46,557 nt of DNA, from positions 1-46,557 of the forward strand of contig URNF01000003.1 in NCBI GenBank assembly GCA_900549155.1, read 5' to 3'. Of the stretch, positions 1-8,444 are shown one piece after another (the first letter of the stretch is position 1; every line of letters starts with the position of its first letter). Position numbers and translations under genes: made by a program. The notes beneath the pieces are model-generated. The model did not search any database. It was not told the origin of the DNA and worked only from the letters and a program-made list of their open reading frames with translations. This DNA comes from an uncultured Oscillospiraceae bacterium. Its GTDB lineage: Bacteria > Bacillota > Clostridia > Oscillospirales > Acutalibacteraceae.

Positions 1-240
1 CGAGAGGACCGGGATGGACGCACCTCTGGTGCACCAGTTGTCACGCCAGTGGCACGGCTGGGCAGCTATGTGCGGATTGGATAAACGCTGAAAGCATCTA
101 AGCGTGAAGCCAGCCTCAAGATTAGATATCCCACTGATTTATCAGGTAAGGTCCCATGAAGACTACATGGTTGATAGGCTGCATGTGTAAGGGTGGTGAC
201 ACCTTCAGCTTGGCAGTACTAATAGACCGAGGGCTTGACC
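1..240 (+). rRNA. 23S ribosomal RNA, 3' end (partial)
   Basis: The sequence matches the conserved domain VI and 3' terminal part of bacterial large-subunit rRNA, including the stretch around GGATAAACGCTGAAAGCATC and the terminal ACTAATAGACCGAGGGCTTG. The 5' part lies outside the window. The mature 3' end is placed near 240 by analogy with Firmicutes 23S genes. A processing-type tract (TTGTTCAGTTCTCAGGGTAC, about 341-360) and a terminator follow. Confidence 0.95.
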
Positions 241-361
241 ACCGTCAGGCTCATCTTGATTGATCATTTTTGATATGCGATGTATGCTCATCGCTAAAGG
301 CGAGTTTCTCGTCAGGTTCTTATCCGTTTTCTTCTTCTCCTTTGTTCAGTTCTCAGGGTAC

Positions 362-394
362 AAAAAGCCTGTCGGATTTCCGACAGGCTTTTTT
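362..394 (+). terminator. rRNA operon terminator
   Basis: A strong hairpin with arms AAGCCTGTCGG and CCGACAGGCTT is followed by a run of T. It lies 120 bases after the 23S end, with no 5S rRNA in between, so the operon appears to end here. Confidence 0.9.
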
Positions 395-399
395 CTTGC

Positions 400-600
400 T
401 TTCGGCGCTTTGCCCTTACCGCTTTTGTCCTTGGCGTTTTGCCATTGGCGCTTTTGTCCTTGGCGCTTTTGACTTTGCTGTTTTTTCTCTTGGTGTTTTT
501 GGCTTTGACGCTTTGGTTTTGGTGCCGTTGGCTTTGATGCTTTCTGTGTCGGCGCTTTTTTCTTTTCGCTTCGGGGCTTTTGGCTTTTCCTTTCTGTGTT
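400..600. repeat. T/G-rich degenerate repeat tract
   Basis: This is a low-complexity pyrimidine-rich stretch made of imperfect copies of units resembling GCTTTTGTCCTTGGCG. Two exact copies of that 16-mer lie at 421-436 and 450-465, and variants continue to about 600. Both reading frames that stay open here give hydrophobic low-complexity peptides without recognisable features. I regard it as non-coding repeat DNA behind the rRNA operon. Confidence 0.6.
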
Positions 601-719
601 CCTCAGCTCCTCGGCGGATTTTTCGGCTTTGCTATTTTTGCCGCCTTATAAAGGCGCACCTTGACAGGGCGGCAGTCTCTGATTATGATAGTGAATAGCA
701 ATGTTCTCGGAGGTACGAA

Positions 720-1175
720 ATGAAAATTGAAGCCTACAGCGGGAAATATGACGACGAGATCATCGCGCTGGTTTTGTCCATACAAAACGAGGAAGCCAAG
801 ATCGACCTTTCTCTTGTCGAACAGCCGGATCTTACCGACATCGCCCGCTTTTATCAGAAGGACGGCGGGAACTTCTGGATCGCACTTGCCGACGGCAAAG
901 TGATCGGCACAGTGGGACTCATGATGAAAGAAAACGGTTGTGCCGTTCTCAAATAGTTTTTCGTCCAAAAGGCATACCGTTCGCAGAAGGTCGGTCTTGC
1001 TCTGTATACACAGCTGCTGACCTTTGCCGCGGGAAAGGGCGTAAAGCGCGTGATACTGGACACGCCGTCGGTGGCGCATGCGTCCCACCGTTTTTATGAG
1101 CGCGCCGGTTTTCGGCAGATCACCAAAGCGCAGCTGTCTGTTCCATGCCTAGACAAAGCAATCGGGATACAATAG
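720..1175 (+). pseudogene. GNAT N-acetyltransferase with in-frame amber stop
   Basis: A good ribosome binding site (GGAGGT, about 710-715) precedes ATG 720. The protein reads as a GNAT acetyltransferase for 78 residues (N-terminal strands with FWIALADGKVIGTVGL), then meets TAG at 954-956. The same frame continues without a shift through FFVQKAYRSQKVGLALY, which resembles the acetyl-CoA-binding R/Q-x-x-G-x-G/A loop, and through HRFYERAGF, the typical GNAT C-terminal motif, to a stop at 1173-1175. The TAG sits where many homologues have KKFFV, so an AAG to TAG change would explain it. Substrate cannot be inferred. The full reading frame would be 151 codons, a normal GNAT length. Either a recent pseudogene or a sequencing error. 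Confidence 0.8.
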
Positions 1176-1735
1176 TTTTTTCGGCTAAACATCGTTGTCA
1201 TCGGCTTTGTTGCCCTCGCTCGCAATACGACAGTATTCCTCGCGCTGTTTGCCGAAAATCTTCGACCTGAAACGAGAAGATTTTTTCGTTTTGGAAGTCG
1301 AAGAACGCAGACATACTCTATGTATTGATACCATCGATTGACAAGAGAAGACGAGGTTTTGACGGGCAGAAATGCGCTCATACTGCGTCAAGACACTTGA
1401 AAATACGAACAGTATTTCCCGCGTGCCTTTCCTTGCCTGAGCACATTTCTGCTCCGACAAAACTGCTTCGCACCTGCCGCCGATGCATTTTCGAGTGATT
1501 TTTGGTTTTTGAACTGCAGGCGGGCTGACGCCCGCCAAGGCGAAAAGGACAAAAAGCACCGAAAAGTCGCGGCAGCAGGCTTGTTTGCCCTTGTCAACCG
1601 ATGGTAGTGATGAGACAAACAAAACGGGAAAATATTCCGTTTCAGGAACTGTTGTACCCTGATTGGTTTGTTTTTCCCGACCGCGACTCGCTTTTGTATA
1701 TGCTGGATCTGTAGGCGTGCGGCAGTGTAATGTCT
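1176..1735. other. Gene-free stretch, probable dispersed non-coding repeat
   Basis: No convincing gene is present. Two related cores (AATACGACAGTATTCC near 1221 and AATACGAACAGTATTTCC near 1403) lie about 180 bases apart, and a perfect GGCGGGC/GCCCGCC hairpin lies at about 1521-1538. The minus-strand open frames here have odd composition and no family signature. Part of the sequence (1195-1260, 1430-1610) resembles intergenic repeats that I associate with Clostridia genomes and that are often miscalled as short hypothetical proteins. That last point is from memory. Confidence 0.4.
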
Positions 1736-1748
1736 ATCGGAGGTAACC

Positions 1749-2621
1749 ATGAACAGAAAAAATGCAAAATCGTATATGGCACTGATATCCGCAATGCTGA
1801 TCTTCGGCACGCTGGGAATCTTCCGCCGCTATATTCCCTTTTCTTCCGGCATGCTTGCCTTCTTTCGCGGAATCCTCGGCAGCGCCTTTCTGCTGATCTT
1901 CCTGTTTGCAAAGGGCGGCAGACTGCAGCGGGTGAAGCGGAAAACGTTTTGCTTGCTGGCGGTGACGGGCGCACTCATCGGACTGAACTGGATGTTGCTT
2001 TTTGAAGCATACAACTACACCACGGTTGCCACGGCAACCATGTGCTACTATATGCAGCCGACCATTGTCATTCTTTTGTCTCCGCTTGTGTTCCGCGAAA
2101 AGCTCACCTGCAAAAAGCTCCTCTGCGCGCTTGCCGCCATTGTCGGCATGGTCTTTGTTTCGGGCATTTTGAACGGCAGCAGCCTGCAGCTGCAGGATAT
2201 CAAGGGTGTGCTGTTCGGGCTTGGTGCCGCCGCGCTTTATGCTACTGTTGTGATCTTAAACAAAAAGGTGACGCTGGAAAACGTGTATGAAAAGACCATC
2301 ATACAACTGATAGCCGCAGCCGTCATCATGATCCCGTATCTGTTGCTGACAGAGGACTTTGCCGCTGTCACCGTGAATGCAACGGCGGTCGGCATGGTGC
2401 TGCTTGTCGGCATTGTGCACACAGGCATTGCGTATGCCTTGTATTTCGGCAGCATGAAAAATCTGAAGGCACAGTCCATCGCCGTGATGAGCTATATCGA
2501 TCCGGTGTTTGCGCTGTTTTTGTCCGCTGCGGTTCTGCACGAAAAGCTGTCGCTTTTCGGCATCATCGGCGCGGTGCTGATCATCGGCTCCGCGCTCGTC
2601 AGCGAGACGACGGGGGAATGA
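1749..2621 (+). CDS. EamA/DMT-family permease
   Basis: A 290-residue inner-membrane protein with about ten hydrophobic segments arranged as two homologous EamA halves (roughly residues 8-140 and 150-285). This is the usual length and architecture of drug/metabolite transporter superfamily exporters. The second half carries the typical GIAYALYFGSMKNL and SYIDPVFALFLSAAVLHEKL segments. A clear ribosome binding site (GGAGGT) lies 6 bases before ATG 1749. The gene ends 10 bases before the convergent AraC-type regulator. Substrate is unknown; EamA proteins export amino acids, metabolites or drugs. Confidence 0.9.
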   Translation: MNRKNAKSYMALISAMLIFGTLGIFRRYIPFSSGMLAFFRGILGSAFLLIFLFAKGGRLQRVKRKTFCLLAVTGALIGLNWMLLFEAYNYTTVATATMCYYMQPTIVILLSPLVFREKLTCKKLLCALAAIVGMVFVSGILNGSSLQLQDIKGVLFGLGAAALYATVVILNKKVTLENVYEKTIIQLIAAAVIMIPYLLLTEDFAAVTVNATAVGMVLLVGIVHTGIAYALYFGSMKNLKAQSIAVMSYIDPVFALFLSAAVLHEKLSLFGIIGAVLIIGSALVSETTGE

Positions 2622-2630
2622 AAAACCGCG

Positions 2631-3464
2631 TCAACGGTTTTCCCTTGCAAACACCTTGGGTGTCACACCGTATTTTTTCTTGAAAACGGATGAAAAATAG
2701 GCGGGATTGCAAAATCCGAGACTGTCGGAGATCTCCGTGACCGAATAGGACGACTGCCGCAAAAACCACGCCGCTTCGTCCAGCCGCAGATTTTCGATAT
2801 AGACGCTGATGCTGACACCGGCGCGCTTTTTGAAAAGGTGACTGAGCATGGAAACGCTGCAATGAAACCGTTTTGCGAGGTCTTCCATGGTGATGCGCGC
2901 GGTGTGGTGCGCGGTGATATACCGCACGATCTCCGCATAGAAGTCGCCGCTGTCCTTGTTGATGGCGGCTTCTCTCTCCAAATACTGTTCCAGCATGAAT
3001 TGCAGCGGACGGATGACGGCGTCGAGCGCCGCTTTCTCCGGAATGGCTGCCGAGAGCGCGTCGCTGCGCATTTTCAGCAGTGCATCGCACGGCACATGAT
3101 TTTTCTCCGCAAAGTGCCGCGCTTTGCTTTGCGCCGTTTTCTCATCGCGCCCGACATATCCGCTCACCGAAATGAACCCCACCACCTGTCCGCCGCAGGT
3201 CACAGGGTATACATATTCTCCCACACCGGCATAGCAGACACCGAAAAACGCGCCCGCACGGCATTTTTCGATGACGCTGTGCTGTTTTTTTATGCAGACA
3301 TCCAGATTGCCCATGATATTTTTGATGTAGGCGCAGTAGGGATTCAGATGAAAATTATAGCGGATAAGCTCCGGGACGGTGACAAATTCCCCGTGCAGCG
3401 TCACAAAAAGCCGCTGGTTGGTTATCAGAAAATCGATATAGCTGCAAATGTCCTGCAATTCCAT
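2631..3464 (-). CDS. AraC-family regulator with PocR sensory domain
   Basis: The N-terminal ~150 residues resemble the PocR ligand-binding domain (IDFLITNQRLFVTLHGE, the cysteine-containing segments, PVTCGGQVVGFISVSGYVG). The C-terminal ~100 residues form the double helix-turn-helix of AraC proteins, ending with the signature YFSSVFKKKYGVTP. ATG 3464 (MELQDI) is chosen because GGTGGG precedes it by 6 bases. A GTG seven codons upstream keeps the frame open but lacks such a site. The gene is divergent from the FAD oxidoreductase operon starting at 3579, so local control of that operon is likely. PocR domains are thought to bind small metabolites, including hydrocarbon derivatives. Confidence 0.9.
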   Translation of the reverse strand: MELQDICSYIDFLITNQRLFVTLHGEFVTVPELIRYNFHLNPYCAYIKNIMGNLDVCIKKQHSVIEKCRAGAFFGVCYAGVGEYVYPVTCGGQVVGFISVSGYVGRDEKTAQSKARHFAEKNHVPCDALLKMRSDALSAAIPEKAALDAVIRPLQFMLEQYLEREAAINKDSGDFYAEIVRYITAHHTARITMEDLAKRFHCSVSMLSHLFKKRAGVSISVYIENLRLDEAAWFLRQSSYSVTEISDSLGFCNPAYFSSVFKKKYGVTPKVFARENR

Positions 3465-3514
3465 TTTTATCCCACCGATTTGCACGATTTTGTTATTTTC
3501 AAAGCGAAATACAG

Positions 3515-3543
3515 TTGAAACAAACAGTTTTCAACAGTATACT
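3515..3543 (+). promoter_or_regulatory. Promoter of the FAD oxidoreductase operon, with inverted repeat
   Basis: TTGAAA (3515-3520), a 17-base spacer and TATACT (3538-3543) form a good sigma-A promoter. An imperfect inverted repeat, GTTGAAAC at 3514 facing GTTTTCAAC ending at 3535, spans the -35 and spacer. It is a plausible operator for the divergent AraC-type regulator. Confidence 0.7.
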
Positions 3544-3578
3544 ACAAGCAGAAGGACGCTGTCAAGGGTGGGACGAAC

Positions 3579-5267
3579 ATGAAGCATACAGAACACTTTG
3601 CCGATCTTTGCGTGGTCGGCGGCGGCATGGCGGGCATCTGCGCCGCGCTTTCTGCGGCAAGACACGGGGCGCAGGTAGTTTTGATGCAGGATCGCGGCGT
3701 GCTCGGCGGGAATGCATCAAGCGAGATCCGCATGTGGATCTGCGGTGCGCACGGCAAGGATCACCGCGAGACAGGCATTGTCGAAGAACTCATGCTGAAA
3801 AATTTCTATCAAAATCCGCAGCTGAGCTATCCGCTGTGGGATGCTACCCTGTTTCATGCGGTATCGCAGCAGGAAAATCTCACGCTGCTACTCAACACAA
3901 GCTGTCTTGACGCGGCGACGGAAAACGGAAAGATCGTCAGCGTCACGGGGTGGCAATCCCCCGCAGAGACCATGCACACCGTGAGGGCGCGCTTTTTTGC
4001 GGACTGCTCCGGTGACAGCATTTTGGCGCCCCTCACGGGGGCAGCGCATCGCTATGGCAGAGAGGCGCGCGACGCGTTTGGCGAAAGCAACGAGCCGGAG
4101 CAAGCCGACAAAAAGACGATGGGCATGAGCTGCCTTTTTCAGGTGCGGGAAACGGACAGGGAGCAGAAATTCACCCCGCCCGCGTGGGCATACCGCTATC
4201 CCACCGATGCCGACATCCCCTTTCGGGAGCATGATCTTTCCACGAATTTCTGGTGGATCGAAACGGGCGGCGAGGGCGACTGCATCCACGACACTGACAA
4301 ATGTCGCGATGAGCTGCTGAAAATGGCATACGGCGTTTGGGATCACGTCAAAAACCACGGCGACCACGGCGCGAAAAACTATGTGCTCGACTGGGTGGGG
4401 CTGCTGCCGGGCAAGCGCGAAAGCAGGCGGTATGTCGGAAAATACACCGTCACACAAAACGATGTCACGGCAGGCGGCAAATTCGCGGACATCGTTGCCT
4501 ACGGCGGGTGGAGCATGGACGATCACTTTCCGGCGGGCATGGCGCACAAGACCTCCCATCCCACCGTCTACCATCCCGCGCCCTCGCCGTGGGGCATCCC
4601 TTTCAGGGCGCTTTGCTCGGAAAGCATCGAAAATCTCCTGTTTGCGGGTCGCAACATCAGCGTCACCCACGCCGCACTGTCCTCGTCGCGTGTGATGGCG
4701 ACCTGTGCGCTGCTCGGTCAGGCGGTCGGCACAGCGGCGGCGCAAATGGTGCATGACGGAGCAAATACCGACACGCTCAACATCGAAAAGCTGCAAAACA
4801 CGCTCATGGAGGACGATTGCTGGCTGCCGGGGAAGCAAAGACAAGTTGCGGCGCTGTCGCAGCGGCTGCATTGCAACGCCCCCGTGGTCATCAACGGGAA
4901 AGAGCGGGGCGACGAAAACAAGTGGATCGGCAAAAAAGGGGACTTTCTGGAATTTCGGGACGACAAGCCGTTTCACCTGCGCGGCATACGGCTCGTGCTC
5001 GACAGCGATCTCAACCGGGACTATCAAAATATGCCCTGCTGCATCCGTCTGCACGAGGAGCGCTTCAGGCTTCCCAAAACGCTCATAAAAGATCTCGATA
5101 TTGTGCTCACCCTTTCGGACGGCAAGACCAAAACGCTCGCGCTGCGGGATGTGCACACGCGCTTTCTGCGTCTTTTCGCGGATGAGGAAGTGACAAGTGT
5201 GCGGCTTTCCCCGCTTGCAACAAACGGCGCGGAAACCTATAACATTTTTAGTTTCGAGGTGTTCTGA
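3579..5267 (+). CDS. FAD-dependent oxidoreductase (FAD_oxidored family)
   Basis: A 562-residue protein with an N-terminal dinucleotide-binding motif (VVGGGMAGICAAL, residues ~11-23) and the family segment GGNASSEIRMWICGAHG. The FAD-domain return motif NLLFAGRNISVTHAALSSSRVMATCALLGQAVG lies at about residues 352-385. After about residue 430 a separate C-terminal region, probably beta-rich, follows; it occurs in long members of this family associated with glycoside or sugar-acid catabolism. The ribosome binding site GGGTGGG precedes ATG 3579. It is first in an operon with a second, shorter FAD oxidoreductase whose ATG directly follows this stop codon. The substrate is not identifiable; a carbohydrate or sugar-derived acid is my inference. 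Confidence 0.85.
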   Translation: MKHTEHFADLCVVGGGMAGICAALSAARHGAQVVLMQDRGVLGGNASSEIRMWICGAHGKDHRETGIVEELMLKNFYQNPQLSYPLWDATLFHAVSQQENLTLLLNTSCLDAATENGKIVSVTGWQSPAETMHTVRARFFADCSGDSILAPLTGAAHRYGREARDAFGESNEPEQADKKTMGMSCLFQVRETDREQKFTPPAWAYRYPTDADIPFREHDLSTNFWWIETGGEGDCIHDTDKCRDELLKMAYGVWDHVKNHGDHGAKNYVLDWVGLLPGKRESRRYVGKYTVTQNDVTAGGKFADIVAYGGWSMDDHFPAGMAHKTSHPTVYHPAPSPWGIPFRALCSESIENLLFAGRNISVTHAALSSSRVMATCALLGQAVGTAAAQMVHDGANTDTLNIEKLQNTLMEDDCWLPGKQRQVAALSQRLHCNAPVVINGKERGDENKWIGKKGDFLEFRDDKPFHLRGIRLVLDSDLNRDYQNMPCCIRLHEERFRLPKTLIKDLDIVLTLSDGKTKTLALRDVHTRFLRLFADEEVTSVRLSPLATNGAETYNIFSFEVF

Positions 5268-6542
5268 ATGTATATCGTGGAAAAGGCAAGACAAACGGAG
5301 ATCGCGGGAACCTATGACGTCATTGTTGCGGGCGCGGGGCCGTCCGGCTTCGCGGCGGCGGTGACGGCGGCGCGAAACGGTGCGAAAACGCTGCTCATCG
5401 AGGCGCAGGCGGGCGTCGGCGGCGTCTCGACGAGCGGGATGATGAGCCATTTCACCGGCAGGGTGGAAAGCGCGCTGTATGAGGAAATTCTGGATCGCGC
5501 ACACGAAAAGAATTATTTTGCGTGCGACGACAAAACAAAGATCGATCCGGAGCTTTTGAAGAATACCTATCTCGAAATGCTCCGTGAGGCGGGTGTGGAG
5601 CTGTTGCTGTACACCTTTGTCTGCGATGTGCTGATGGACGAAAACAGCGTCGTCGGCGTGATCACGGAAAGCAAAAGCGGCAGAAGAGCATGGCGCGGCG
5701 CGGTCGTGATCGACGGGACGGGCGACGGCGATGTGGCGTGTTTGGCGGGTGCGGCATACTTTAAGGGGCGCGAAAGCGACGGAAAGATGCAGCCGGCAAC
5801 GCTCATGTTCAAGGTCGGCGGGGTGGATATGTCCCGCGCGGTGTTTCCGCCGTCTTTTGAAACAACGGTGGAGACCACAAAGGGAGAATTGCAGGCGCTG
5901 GCAAAAGAGCATTTGCCGTTTCCGGCGGGGCATGTGCTGCTGTATAGCTCGCCCATTCCCGGTGTCGTCACCTGCAACATGACCAACTGCATCGACATAG
6001 ACGGCACAAAGGCGGAGGATCTTACCCGCGCGGAAACGGTCTGCCGTTCGCAGATGGCGCCGATTACGGCGTTTCTGCGTGAATATGTGCCGGGATATGA
6101 AAAGTGCTATATCCTCAGTGCGGCATCGCTCATCGGCATCCGCGAAACGCGGCACTTTGTCGGCATGAAACAGCTCACCGAAAGCGACATCGCCGCAGCG
6201 CGGCAATTCGAGGATGCGGTCGTGCGCGGTGCGTGGTTCAATTTTGATGTGCACAATCTCACCGGTGCAAGCCTTGACAAGACCGGTGTGCAAAAGCACT
6301 TTAAGCAGCAAAACGGCTACACCATTCCCTATGGCTGCATGGTGCCGGAAAAGGTGGACGGTCTTTTGCTGACGGGGCGCAACATTTCGGGCACGCATAT
6401 GGCACATTCCAGCTTCCGCGCGATGCCGATATGCGTCGGCATCGGTGAGGCGTGCGGCGCGGCGGCAGCGATCGCCGCACAAAAGCATACAGCGCCGAGA
6501 CGGGTCTTGCCCGCAGAGATCAGAAAACGGATTTTTCAGTGA
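5268..6542 (+). CDS. FAD-dependent oxidoreductase (FAD_oxidored family)
   Basis: A 424-residue flavoprotein. The Rossmann motif VAGAGPSGFAAAVTAARNGAKTLLIEA lies at residues ~20-46, GGVSTSGMMSHF follows, and the C-terminal FAD contact LLLTGRNISGTHMAHSSFRAMPICVGIGEACG lies near residue 365. Its ATG starts on the base after the upstream stop, with GAGGTG overlapping the end of that gene, so translation is coupled. It is paralogous to the upstream protein but lacks the C-terminal extension. The two may form a heteromer or act in successive steps. The next gene in the operon, at 6555, is broken. Confidence 0.87.
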   Translation: MYIVEKARQTEIAGTYDVIVAGAGPSGFAAAVTAARNGAKTLLIEAQAGVGGVSTSGMMSHFTGRVESALYEEILDRAHEKNYFACDDKTKIDPELLKNTYLEMLREAGVELLLYTFVCDVLMDENSVVGVITESKSGRRAWRGAVVIDGTGDGDVACLAGAAYFKGRESDGKMQPATLMFKVGGVDMSRAVFPPSFETTVETTKGELQALAKEHLPFPAGHVLLYSSPIPGVVTCNMTNCIDIDGTKAEDLTRAETVCRSQMAPITAFLREYVPGYEKCYILSAASLIGIRETRHFVGMKQLTESDIAAARQFEDAVVRGAWFNFDVHNLTGASLDKTGVQKHFKQQNGYTIPYGCMVPEKVDGLLLTGRNISGTHMAHSSFRAMPICVGIGEACGAAAAIAAQKHTAPRRVLPAEIRKRIFQ

Positions 6543-6554
6543 GGAGAAAAGCGT

Positions 6555-7048
6555 ATGGCGGAAATTGTTTTTACAGGCGACCTCATGTGCAGCCCGTCCA
6601 TGACGGAGTGATCCGGTCAAAACTATGACGTGTTCTTCGAAAGAACGGGATCGCTGTTTCGCGATGCGGATCTCGCGGTCGGCAATCTCGAAACGCCTGT
6701 TGCGGGGGAAGCGCTCAGGTATACCTTCGAGAGATATTCGCGTTCAACACGCCCGACGGCTATGTTGCGTCGCTGAAAAAGGCGGGCTTCGATCTGCTTT
6801 GTCTTGCCAACAATCATGTTATGGACAGAGGGGAAGAGGGCATTCGGAACACGCTTGCAAGCTGCCGCAGACTGGGTGTGGACACCGTCGGTGCATACGC
6901 GACGGCAAGCGAAAGGGACACCGTCTGCATCAGAAGCATCGACGGCATCCGCGTGGCGTTTTTGAATTATACCTACGGCACAAATGCCTTTGCGCACCAC
7001 CGCTATCTGGAGCATAACTATATGGTCAATCTTTTCCAGCCCGAGGAG
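6555..7048 (+). pseudogene. CapA-type metallophosphatase fragment, nonsense and frameshift
   Basis: ATG 6555 with GAGGAG upstream opens MAEIVFTGDLMC, the start of the PGA_cap/CapA metallophosphatase family. A TGA at 6609-6611 interrupts it; CGA to TGA would explain it. The frame then continues with LFRDADLAVGNLETPV, shifts by one base between about 6732 and 6743, and resumes with FNTPDGYV and LCLANNHVMDRG, the metal-binding NNH motif. After about 7048 the CapA similarity stops, although family members are roughly 350-420 residues. Only the N-terminal ~165 residues remain, joined in frame to an M14-peptidase fragment. The gene follows the second FAD oxidoreductase by 12 bases and was presumably part of that operon. 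Confidence 0.8.
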
Positions 7049-8010
7049 AACAACAGCGGCGCGGATTGGTTCTACTGGGCGTTTTGCGCGGAAAATGCAA
7101 ACGGCAGGACGCTGACCTTTCATTTCGCCGAAAACCGCCTTGGCTATTTCGGACCGGCGGTGAGCCACGATCTGCGCGATTGGACATGGCTCGGTGCGGG
7201 AGAAGAAAACAGCTTTACCTATACGTTCGGCGAAGAGGAAAGCTGCGTCTATTTCGCGCACCATATGCTGTATGACACGGATAGATTTTATCGGCTGATG
7301 CAGGCACACGCAATCGAAATAAAAGAGCTGTGCAAAACGAAAAAGGGGTGCAGCGTGCCGTGCGCCGCGTTTGGCGCGGGCGAAAAAACGGCCCTTTTCA
7401 CGCCCGCCACCACGCCTGCGAATCGACGGGGAATTATGTTCTCGTGGGAGTGCTGGAACACTTGCTGTCGTTGCCGGAGATCCCGTTTCGCTGTGTCGTC
7501 ATTCCGTTTGTCGACTTTGACGGTGTCGTGGACGGCGATTAGGGAAAGGGCAGACTGCCGCGCGATCACGGTGAGGATTATGAGGATGCGCCGCTGCATG
7601 CGGAGACAGCGGCTATCATGCGCCTCGTGCGGGAGCAGGACGTTCTTTTTGGCTGCGATTTCCATTCGCCGTGGCACAAGGGCGGGGAGAACAACACCTG
7701 CTTTATGGCGTATAACGGCACGGAGCACCTGACGGAATATGCAGCGTTCGGCACGCTGTTGGAAGCGGCGGTCACGGCGGACGCCTTTGCCTATCGCTGC
7801 GAAAACGATCACCCGTTCGGGGTGGGATGGAATGTGCCGGGCGAGCGGGATCTTGTGGACTATCTCGATCTGTGCGGGGCAAAGCTCGCCTTTGTTCTGG
7901 AAACTGCCTTTTTCGGCACAAGGGAAAATGTTTTCACCGGGGCGCGGGCAGTGCGGCTCGGCAACTGCTTCGGCAAAGCCCTGATGCGCTATCTCGGCTT
8001 TGACAAATAA
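7049..8010 (+). pseudogene. M14-type zinc carboxypeptidase remnant
   Basis: From about 7049 the frame reads GADWFYWAFC and TLTFHF, typical of the N-terminal beta domain of bacterial M14 carboxypeptidase-like proteins, but without the family's first ~20 residues. A one-base shift near 7400-7412 is needed to reach RHHACES, which holds the zinc ligands H and E (HxxE). VDGD is followed by TAG at 7540-7542, where homologues have Q (CAG to TAG). The frame then continues to DFHSPWH (third zinc ligand) and VLETAFFG (catalytic Glu), ending at 8010. All catalytic residues survive in the DNA, but no single frame encodes them. Decay looks recent. Confidence 0.8.
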
Positions 8011-8018
8011 CAGACTGT

Positions 8019-8059
8019 AAAAAGCGTGCCCTCACGGTAGACCGTGGGGGCACGCTTTT
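8019..8059. terminator. Bidirectional terminator
   Basis: The arms AAAAGCGTGCCC and GGGCACGCTTTT, with further pairing CACGG/CCGTG, form a long hairpin with A/T runs on both sides. It lies between the M14 remnant and the convergent TfoX-domain gene and can serve both. Confidence 0.85.
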
Positions 8060-8060
8060 C

Positions 8061-8372
8061 TCATTTTTTCTTTTTGGGCATTGGGGTGATGCGCTCCAAG
8101 AGCGGGATGAGCTTTTGGAGCAGAGCGGCATTCTCAATGTCCGGCATATAGTGCTCCTTTGCACCGTCATAGGGAAAGCCGCGCGGGGCGTCTGCCAGAA
8201 GCGGCGCCACCTCCGGCAGCATCTTCACAAACACGCAGTTATCGCACAAAAGCAGGATCGGCTTATCGTTCAGATAGACCATGTATTCTCCGAACATTTT
8301 GCGGCTGCGCACGTCGCCGAAGCCGCAAATGCAGTCACAGACGAAATCGCAATAATCAGCGGTGGTTGCCAT
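8061..8372 (-). CDS. TfoX N-terminal domain protein
   Basis: A 103-residue protein matching the stand-alone TfoX_N domain: an N-terminal helix, then the signature VRSRKMFGEYMVYLNDKPILLLCDN, then a PYDGAKEHYMPD segment and a lysine-rich tail. GGAAGGAG lies 7 bases before ATG 8372. In Proteobacteria TfoX regulates competence, but single-domain Firmicutes proteins of this size have no established role. It lies downstream of valS in the same direction but has its own start region just after the valS terminator. Confidence 0.85.
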   Translation of the reverse strand: MATTADYCDFVCDCICGFGDVRSRKMFGEYMVYLNDKPILLLCDNCVFVKMLPEVAPLLADAPRGFPYDGAKEHYMPDIENAALLQKLIPLLERITPMPKKKK

Positions 8373-8405
8373 GTCTGGTCTCCTTCCGTATGCTGTTTCT
8401 TTTCA

Positions 8406-8438
8406 GAAAAACCGCCGCCGAGGGTGCGGCGGCGGCTC
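8406..8438 (-). terminator. valS terminator
   Basis: Read on the minus strand, GCCGCCGCC and GGCGGCGG arms are followed by TTTTTC. It lies directly after the valS stop. Confidence 0.85.
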
Positions 8439-8444
8439 TGGAAA

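Noticed and set aside
400..600. CRISPR-like array behind the rRNA operon
   Set aside because: Repeats are short, degenerate and irregularly spaced, with no unique spacers. No cas genes are present in the window.
1185..1810. Two minus-strand open frames of about 140 codons
   Set aside because: They overlap each other in different frames, lack ribosome binding sites and cover hairpin/repeat sequence.
3888..6620. 910-codon open frame on the minus strand
   Set aside because: It is antisense to both FAD oxidoreductases and has Arg/His-rich, featureless sequence.
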